Shown here: one piece after another, positions 59,701 through 64,000 of the stretch
How positions within the stretch are numbered: the stretch's first letter is position 1
Layout of the letters: each line of letters opens with the position of its first letter
Origin: Mytilus edulis
Lineage: Eukaryota; Mollusca; Bivalvia; Mytilida; Mytilidae
Assembly (NCBI RefSeq): GCF_963676685.1
Contig: NC_092348.1
Location: 12,808,867-12,872,866 of the forward strand
DNA length: 64,000 nucleotides
Direction of reading: 5' to 3'
Program-made: the position numbers and the translations under genes
The notes under the pieces: model-generated
What the model was told of the DNA's origin: nothing
The model's input: only the letters and a program-made list of their open reading frames with translations
Database searches by the model: none

Positions 59701-62413
59701 TTATGATGGCAAGAAACTTAACCCCAGACGGAAGGGTTTGTGATTGATTTATATATGATGGAGACATAATAAAGGCAACAGTAATATACCGCTGTTCAAA
59801 CTCATAAATCCATGGACAAAAAACAAAATCGGGGTAACAAACTAAAACTGAGGGAAACGCATAAATATCAGAGGAGAACAACGAAACAACACTACAATGT
59901 AACTAACACACACATCAGATAAAATCCCACGAGAATTCAAAGAAATACTACAAACTGCGTGATCGACATAACCACGCCCACTGACCGTGTATGTAAAATA
60001 AAACACGCCCAGTGGTCTTATCCCAAATAACTAATGGTATTCCCGTAAGTTTATAAGAGGTGAAATAATCATATAGATCGTGATTTCACCATAAGGCGAT
60101 ACTGGAACCGAAACCAAAATAGTAGTGAGGTAAATGGTAAATGTTTATAATGTTAATTAACTTAATTTTACTCAACCCTTTAATTTTATTAAATTGTTTG
60201 AAATTTTATGACACTAAATTGATTATAACTTCACTTCACATAACTTTTCAACAGTTGAAATTAAGGTGTGAAGTTGGCATGTCAGTAACTGCTAGAAGTC
60301 CTTTGTTTATTCGAGCGTCACTGATGAGTCTTTTGTAGACGAAATGCGCGTCTTGCGCAAATAAAAAAATAAATAAATCCTGGTATCAACGATGATTTTA
60401 TTATTTTATCATTGTAATTTTTATTAGTTTCTTCAGTTACCTATTCTGACATCGGATTTGGACTTTTTCAAACTGAGTCTATAATGCGTATTGCCTCGTG
60501 TTTGCTTATTCTTCATCGGCTAGATGTCTAGAGGGAAGATTAAAATTTCATAAAATTTTCTAGCCTGCCAAAACTAAGGAGCCTGTGTTTTTTTAAAAGT
60601 TTATTTAAATATTTCAGAGTTTAGTGTGACGTCTATTTTCATTGAAATTGTACACATTGCTGTTTAGATGCCAGCTGAGGTCTACCTCCGGATGAGGGAT
60701 TTGTCGCTGTGTTGAAGACCAATTGATGGCCTTTTTTGTTTTCGGGTTTTTGTGTCTTTAATACATTCACTATTTCCATACTCAACGCGTTTGGAAATTG
60801 ACAGTTCACATAGTTGTCAATATTTATACACCTGTAAAAAAGTTAGTAGCTTATGTGGTATTGAATATCGAATAACGAACTGGCCGCTTACTTAATATTC
60901 ATTCTTTGCTGTCAATTACCTACAATGCAAAATTCTTTCATATGTTACATATTTAAGGAATAACAGTACTGTAGTTGAAGATATGCCACCGTCAAATAGG
61001 GACGAAAGATACCAGAGGGACAGTCAAACTCATAAATCGAAAATAAACTGACATCGCCATGGCTAAAAATGAAAAAAAAAGACAAACAGACAAACAATAG
61101 TACACATGGCACAACATAGAAAACTAAGGAATAAGCAACACGAACCCCGTCAAAAACTAAGGGTGATCTCAGGTGCTCCGAAAGGGTAAGCAGATCCTGC
61201 TCCACATGTGGCACCCGTCGTGTTGCTCTAGTTATAACAAATCCGTCAAATGGTCTAATTCGGTAGGTCAAAATCATGAAAGGGAAGGGGATTGTTGTTA
61301 CGACATAAGGAAAATATCCGATATAATTTGAGAAACGGTTATTCCATAACGGTCAACCAACTCGTGATGGTGTCCGTAAATTAACGAAGGGATGATTTCA
61401 ATTTTAACATTTGGAACTCTTGGTTTGATAGATTCCTTGTGAGCAGCAACCCTCTATCAAAAAAAAAAAATCATGATAGAAAATGCAAGCACGGGAATAT
61501 CGTTTCAATTGGGAGACATATACCTCGTATGCAGGTGCTACTGGAATGTTGCTACTTAGAAATGGAAAGTTCAAAATTGGAAAGCTGGAATCATCTCTTT
61601 TGTCGCAAAGTTTTGTTTTCAACCGACCCTCATTGTCAAATTCTAGATGTAAGTCAAGATATGAGGCCGAACTGTATCGGTTGTATCCCTTATTTCTAGT
61701 TCGATGGGATAGATGCGGTCAACATAGTCACCAAATTTTGAATTATTTAGTGAAAGAACATCATCTTTATAGCGGAAAGCAGAGTTAAATGATATTGCTA
61801 ACTTCTTAAATGTATAAATTTGACATTCAAAACTTCATGAATGATTTTGGTGCAAAGACGTCATGGCTGAACATGAAGTCATAAAAATGAAAACTTACAA
61901 CATGGAGGTTATTACGTTAACTCTGCGATTCAAATTCGGATATCATTACATTTAAACAGCGAATTCGAGGTAGGTATGGTTTTATTTTTGATAATATTGC
62001 AGTAATCGACAATAGTTGATCCAATCAGTTCAAAATGGTGGGTCCCTCCTTAGTTACGCCTGCTCAACTGTGGATTTGACGGTAACTTTTAGCCAATGAA
62101 AAAAGTTGTTACAACTTATTGCATTAGAACCTTGAATATTCTAAATTCTTAAGAGCAAAAATTTAAGTAAAAATCTCACACCATTAATGTTGACATACGA
62201 TAAGATGAAATGTATTATCAATAAAATCATATTTTTAACAGTGTGATTTTTTGTAGGTGTACAACGGAAATTGAGGGAAAGATGTTTAATTATGTTTCCA
62301 ACAGAAATTGTAAACTAGATTCGAAAGGTAAACCAGAATCGGACTGTTTTTTCCAACCAAATTCTGGATCGAAAGCAATAGCATCAATGATGGGACATGC
62401 ATACATCAGTTCG
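47645..62413 (+). CDS. CLCA family protein (calcium-activated chloride channel regulator), 5' part
   Basis: Four in-phase exons (47645-47794, 52804-53092, 55025-55154, 62257-62413; 242 codons) encode the N-terminus of a CLCA protein, and more exons must lie beyond 64000. Residues 1-18 are a signal peptide (MKLIFFISICLSGLGFA). NGYTDILVTIADDI, YRFFFKKIIIRIPEKW and GGQFIHFTTDVM follow. HEWGHYRWGLFDEYP is the HExxH zinc-protease motif with the family's conserved tail. The Cys-rich region RCTTEIEG..CKLDS..CFFQPNS..ASMMGHA comes next. CLCA proteins are secreted, self-cleaved metalloproteases that modulate calcium-activated chloride channels; their VWA domain would lie downstream. The ATG at 47645 is preferred over the in-frame one at 47606 because it has ACA before ATG and begins the signal peptide directly. 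Confidence 0.92.
48097..48758. mobile_element. TTAA-flanked element, copy 2 (in CLCA intron 1)
   Basis: It is a diverged full-length copy of 43145-43828, with ends AGGGCCACTAG and GGTGCCCCT and a right TTAA at 48759-48762. The left site is mutated to GTAA. The internal palindrome 'gaattattcacttg' is largely kept. Confidence 0.75.
48806..49843. mobile_element. hAT-type non-autonomous element with perfect 8-bp TSD
   Basis: The ends TAGTGTTGTCAA and TTGACAACACTA are flanked by AAATATAT on both sides (48798-48805, 49844-49851). Subterminal 'accggttaaccg'-like motifs sit in both arms. The interior has an R1 piece at about 49330-49425 and no transposase. Confidence 0.9.
49960..50190 (-). mobile_element. 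PLE 3'-tail copy
   Basis: It shows 'gagggacgaaagatacc', 'gacaacgccatgg', 'ggtgatctcaggtgctccgg' and 'atgtggcacccgt'. It is truncated at the tail only. Confidence 0.85.
50598..50759. mobile_element. Palindromic MITE, copy 2
   Basis: The outer arms 'ggtaagataaattagttaca' and 'tgtaactaaaataatctacc' are inverted and match the copy at 20660-20825. The centre has diverged. From 50190 to 50590 and 50760 to 51100 nothing is recognised. Confidence 0.75.
51105..51240 (+). repeat. R4 repeat (antisense)
   Basis: It shows 'gaagacccattggtggcc', 'ttcggctgttgtctgctct' and 'tttgacacattcccca'. Confidence 0.7.
51815..52150 (+). repeat. R2 repeat followed by a short PLE tail piece
   Basis: 51815-52040 is R2 (gaactccgaggaaaattc, atattcctgacttggtac, aatggtggattgaacg). 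52045-52150 is an antisense PLE tail piece (aggggtgatgtcagg, atatggcacccgtcgtgt). Confidence 0.75.
52180..52300 (-). repeat. R1 repeat fragment
   Basis: It shows 'gattgtcaatgagacaac' and 'aattataggtcaccgtatg'. From 52300 to 52800 (end of CLCA intron 1) nothing is recognised. Confidence 0.65.
52804..53092 (+). CDS. CLCA exon 2
   Basis: The acceptor is TTGTATTCTAG and the exon opens DWLIEASRKLYIASK. It contains CCLPACGVGGQFIHF and ends at TTAG|GTAATA, phase 1. Confidence 0.92.
53970..54268 (+). mobile_element. PLE 3'-tail copy (in CLCA intron 2)
   Basis: It shows 'gaactaccgaataagac', 'cacgacgggtgccacatgtg', 'tacccttccggagcacctg', 'agccatggcgttgtcag'. From 53093 to 53970 nothing is recognised. 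Confidence 0.85.
54378..54570 (-). repeat. Hammerhead-bearing interspersed repeat, copy 3
   Basis: It shows 'gataccaggat', the ribozyme complement, 'aatgtttaaaaggccaaa', 'gagcattgaggacc' and 'gccaaatacagctaagg'. It is the longest copy. Confidence 0.8.
54410..54453 (-). ncRNA. Hammerhead ribozyme motif (type I), copy 3, core mutated
   Basis: On the minus strand, stem I (GCGTCA with TGGCGT), stem II, GAAA and the GTC cleavage triplet are all intact, but the core reads CCAATGA instead of CTGATGA. It is predicted to be inactive. Confidence 0.75.
55025..55154 (+). CDS. CLCA exon 3 (zinc-protease motif)
   Basis: The acceptor is TTTATTTACACAG. It encodes ATVLVHEWGHYRWGLFDEYP. Of two nearby donors (GT at 55150 and 55155), only 55155 keeps the frame with exon 4. 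Confidence 0.92.
55930..57208 (+). mobile_element. hAT element with perfect TSD and transposase remnant
   Basis: The ends CAGGGATGGGG and CCCCAAGTCTG are flanked by ATATCCAT at 55922-55929 and 57209-57216. The terminal regions are rich in 'taatgtaattaa' repeats. Near the right end (56709-56921, plus) the frame encodes YPLMYWQGN and, later, APVERLLKIAVFRPE. This resembles the C-terminal hAT dimerisation region (..WW.. and SxxERxFS..). The rest of the transposase is not visible, so the element is dead. It lies in CLCA intron 3. Confidence 0.88.
57921..58140 (+). mobile_element. tRNA-derived SINE
   Basis: The head reads 'cccatgtggtcgagtggtct' (A-box-like) and, some 65 bp on, 'gagttcgaatt' (B-box-like), as in a tRNA Ser/Leu-type promoter. 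A tail with 'ttggttgatgtttagacga' and an AT-rich end follows. It does not fold as a true tRNA. From 57217 to 57900 nothing is recognised. Confidence 0.65.
58210..58440 (+). CDS. Small unrecognised ORF, partly duplicated
   Basis: The 76-codon frame has a hydrophobic N-terminal part (YTYAMFVFAFTDTISF) and a C-terminal part with two Cys (NCVIDITTPTDRVCKIKH). The C-terminal part recurs with an open frame and few changes in the repeat at 59936. It lies in CLCA intron 3 on the same strand. It may be an orphan gene, a relic, or chance. Confidence 0.25.
   Translation: MRHKLSISIYTYAMFVFAFTDTISFSSDFVLENLRKPKTNCIPVTFQRNTINCVIDITTPTDRVCKIKHAQWSYPK
58346..58648 (+). repeat. 303-bp direct repeat, copy 1
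   Basis: It matches 59936-60238 with a constant offset of 1590 and about six substitutions that I can see, and no indels. This is a recent duplication. Confidence 0.95.
58903..59175. mobile_element. MITE with GGTGGTACC ends
   Basis: The inverted ends GGTGGTACCTAACACT and AGTGTTGGGTACCACC are flanked by TTAA (58899-58902, 59176-59179). If the ends are read as AGGTGG, the target site would instead be TA (Tc1/mariner-like), so the superfamily is ambiguous. Confidence 0.85.
59715..59930 (-). repeat. R3 repeat (antisense)
   Basis: It shows 'caacagtaatataccgctg', 'aaaatcggggtaacaaac' and 'gaggagaacaacgaaac'. From 59180 to 59700 nothing is recognised. Confidence 0.65.
59936..60238 (+). repeat. 303-bp direct repeat, copy 2
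   Basis: It is the partner of 58346-58648. It starts exactly where the R3 repeat ends, which suggests the junction of a rearrangement. Confidence 0.95.
60315..60358 (+). ncRNA. Hammerhead ribozyme motif (type I), best-preserved core
   Basis: GCGTCA (60315-60320) is followed by CTGATGA, stem II GTC-TTTTGTA-GAC, and GAAA (60341-60344). A 2-bp stem III with GCGC loop comes next, then GTC with the predicted cut after C60352. TTGCGC then pairs with GCGTCA (one C-U mismatch). All invariant core bases are present. Downstream is the family flank 'atcctggtatcaacgatga' with a short A-rich insert. Confidence 0.82.
60660..60790 (+). repeat. R4 repeat (antisense, diverged)
   Basis: It shows 'gttgaagaccaattgatggcc' in shortened form (gaagaccaattgatgg) and 'tacattcactatttcc'. 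Confidence 0.55.
60996..61805 (-). pseudogene. PLE RT end and 3' tail
   Basis: The minus strand encodes KTKLCDKRDDSSFPILNF and VAPAYEVYVSQLKRYSRAC (61622-61500), and further upstream pieces around FRYKDDVLSLNN, where the catalytic I of FRYIDD is changed. The tail is complete to 'tcgtcccta..'. It lies in CLCA intron 3. From 61806 to 62256 nothing is recognised. Confidence 0.85.
62257..62413 (+). CDS. CLCA exon 4
   Basis: The acceptor is TTTTTTGTAG and the donor TCG|GTAAGT, phase 0. It encodes CTTEIEGKMFNYVSNRNC and CFFQPNSGSKAIASMMG. The intron before it is 7.1 kb. Confidence 0.9.
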
Positions 62414-63439
62414 GTAAGTAAATATTAAAATTTAAAATTAGCAAGAATTATCAAGAAATTTAACATAAAACAATAGCCCCTAAATGTTAATTTACGTCAA
62501 TTTAAACGCTTTTCCACCAATTTATAACAAAAACACATACACACTTAGAAAACGCATTTTTTTTTGTTGAATTGATGTAGCTTTTGCTAGTCGCCTGATG
62601 CCTTTCATCGTCGGGATGTCACACAGTACATACTATGATTTTACTCCATCAATTTTCTTATTTTTCTATATAAAATGACAGTCACGTACTTTATAATGGG
62701 GTGGCAGGAGGAAGTAAAAGTTCTTATCCTGATTTTCAGTTGAAATTAAATTTTTCCAGACAAAAGAGAAAAAAAAAACAAAACACGAATAGCTCGTTAA
62801 AAACTGTTGAAAAATAATCTACTTGTTTGCGATGAAAATATCATAAAAAACTGAAAAATATATAACATTCATCCCATTTCATAGACTAAGATGATACAAT
62901 CAATTACACAGAGACATTATTTTGACACCGTAACAATTCAGGTGAACCTTGCTTTATACAGTTACAGTATTATTTTCAAATTGTAACTAGATTTCTAAAC
63001 TTTAACTTATATCTAGATATTAGTCAGTTTTATTTCATATTGTGAATGAGCCGTAAGGTGAACGCATCAGAAAAGATTATTCCATTTGAGTGTGGTAGGT
63101 AGAACACGTATAACACATTTTAGGATTGCATACAGAAAGACATGCCTACGGTAGATCTTTACATTTTATCAATGCTGAAACCCCTCGGTGTGTTATACGA
63201 TAAAAAAAACTTTAAATACTTCATTCAAAAGTCACAATATAATATTTAATTATAACATATACAGTGTAAAAGTTCCGTCTAGCCATTGGAACGCAGAAAA
63301 AATCTTTGCAAGCAATAAATTTCAGGATAAACGTAGTCGGCGCGGAGGTACTCGGGGTAAAATCCAGTGCACTGCCACTGGTTGACCATGACTACTAAAT
63401 TATTCATCTGCCACAGAATTCCCCATATCAAGTTATAGT
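62414..63439. other. CLCA intron 4, nothing recognised
   Basis: AT-rich, with no further CLCA exon found before the window end. Confidence 0.5.
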
Positions 63440-63730
63440 GATACATGATGTTGATTAGAACACGAACAACAAAACTGAACTGCAACAAAAAATTATCAAC
63501 CGCGCCAACATATACAGAAACGGACTATTTGATAACAACTGCTATATTCCTGACTAGGTACAAAACATTAAAAAAAAATTGGTGGACTGAATCTGATGTT
63601 ATGTCTAGCAAAACATCCCAATCATATGGCAATGTTTAAAAAATTGCTAAAATGACAATGCTACGGGAAAGGATTACATAACAAGCAGACAAAAGTACAC
63701 TCAACACAGAGACATGCATAAATAAATAAA
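63440..63730 (+). repeat. R5 repeat
   Basis: It shows 'acgaacaacaaaactgaact', 'acatatacagaaacggac', 'gctatattcctgactagg' and 'catatggcaatgttt'. Confidence 0.65.
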
Positions 63731-64000
63731 AACATGTAAACTGCAGAACAAAACGTAACGTATTTTTGTGACGTATTTATAATCTTGAAATTCATTAAAT
63801 TATACGGAATGAGATACTAAAATTAACATTTTGCAATAGTAGTCCAAGTAAAAAATTGACCAAGTTTATAGTAAATGGCGATTGAGAAGTTGTGAAAGAA
63901 CGAGAATAATGATGATGAATGTATCAAATTTTCATATATTGAAATAGAACAAGCAAGATAATGGTGTCTCCTAAATTTGTCTTTCTGAAAATGTAGCACA

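Overview
The window looks like nuclear DNA of a bivalve, most likely a marine mussel (Mytilus or a close relative). It is AT-rich, its coding exons are short and lie in very long introns, and it is full of interspersed repeats that I recognise from mussel genomes. The organism call rests on family recognition, not on a search. No rRNA, functional tRNA, CRISPR or bacterial-style operon was seen.

Three protein-coding genes can be supported. (1) An unrecognised five-exon gene on the minus strand (2421-7107) has fully consistent splice phases and predicts 421 aa. (2) A glutathione-peroxidase-like gene on the minus strand has exons at 30873-31092 and 19724-20188, split by a 10.7 kb intron. It keeps the fold landmarks and an open frame but lacks the canonical catalytic residues. 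(3) The 5' part of a CLCA-type gene (calcium-activated chloride channel regulator, secreted metalloprotease family) lies on the plus strand in four exons (47645-62413) and runs off the right edge. These genes share no evident pathway.

The rest is mostly repeats. Left part (1-14 kb): a hAT element just 3' of gene 1, a decayed non-LTR retrotransposon with a 387-bp TTC/GAA tail that is split by a PIF/Harbinger-type MITE, and a 1.7 kb foldback element. Middle (14-31 kb): two copies of a multi-kb duplicated segment, 32-bp and 35-bp minisatellites, a 1.6 kb Harbinger-like insertion, and a Penelope-like element (PLE) with a second PLE tail inside it. Right (31-64 kb): PLE tails in both orientations, paired TTAA-flanked elements, two more hAT elements with perfect 8-bp target-site duplications, and further MITEs.

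The most striking non-coding signal is a family of hammerhead ribozyme motifs (four copies, plus one relative with a different stem I) inside short interspersed repeats at about 25.2, 41.9, 47.3, 54.4 and 60.3 kb. I name recurring mussel repeats R1-R5 for cross-reference. R1 contains 'gattgccaatgagacaac'; R2 contains 'aaaacggaaagtccctaat'; R3 contains 'ttctgtgtgtgttacat'; R4 contains 'gaatgtgtcaaagagac'; R5 contains 'acatacatagaaacgaac'. Repeat edges are read by eye and may be off by tens of bases unless target-site duplications are given.
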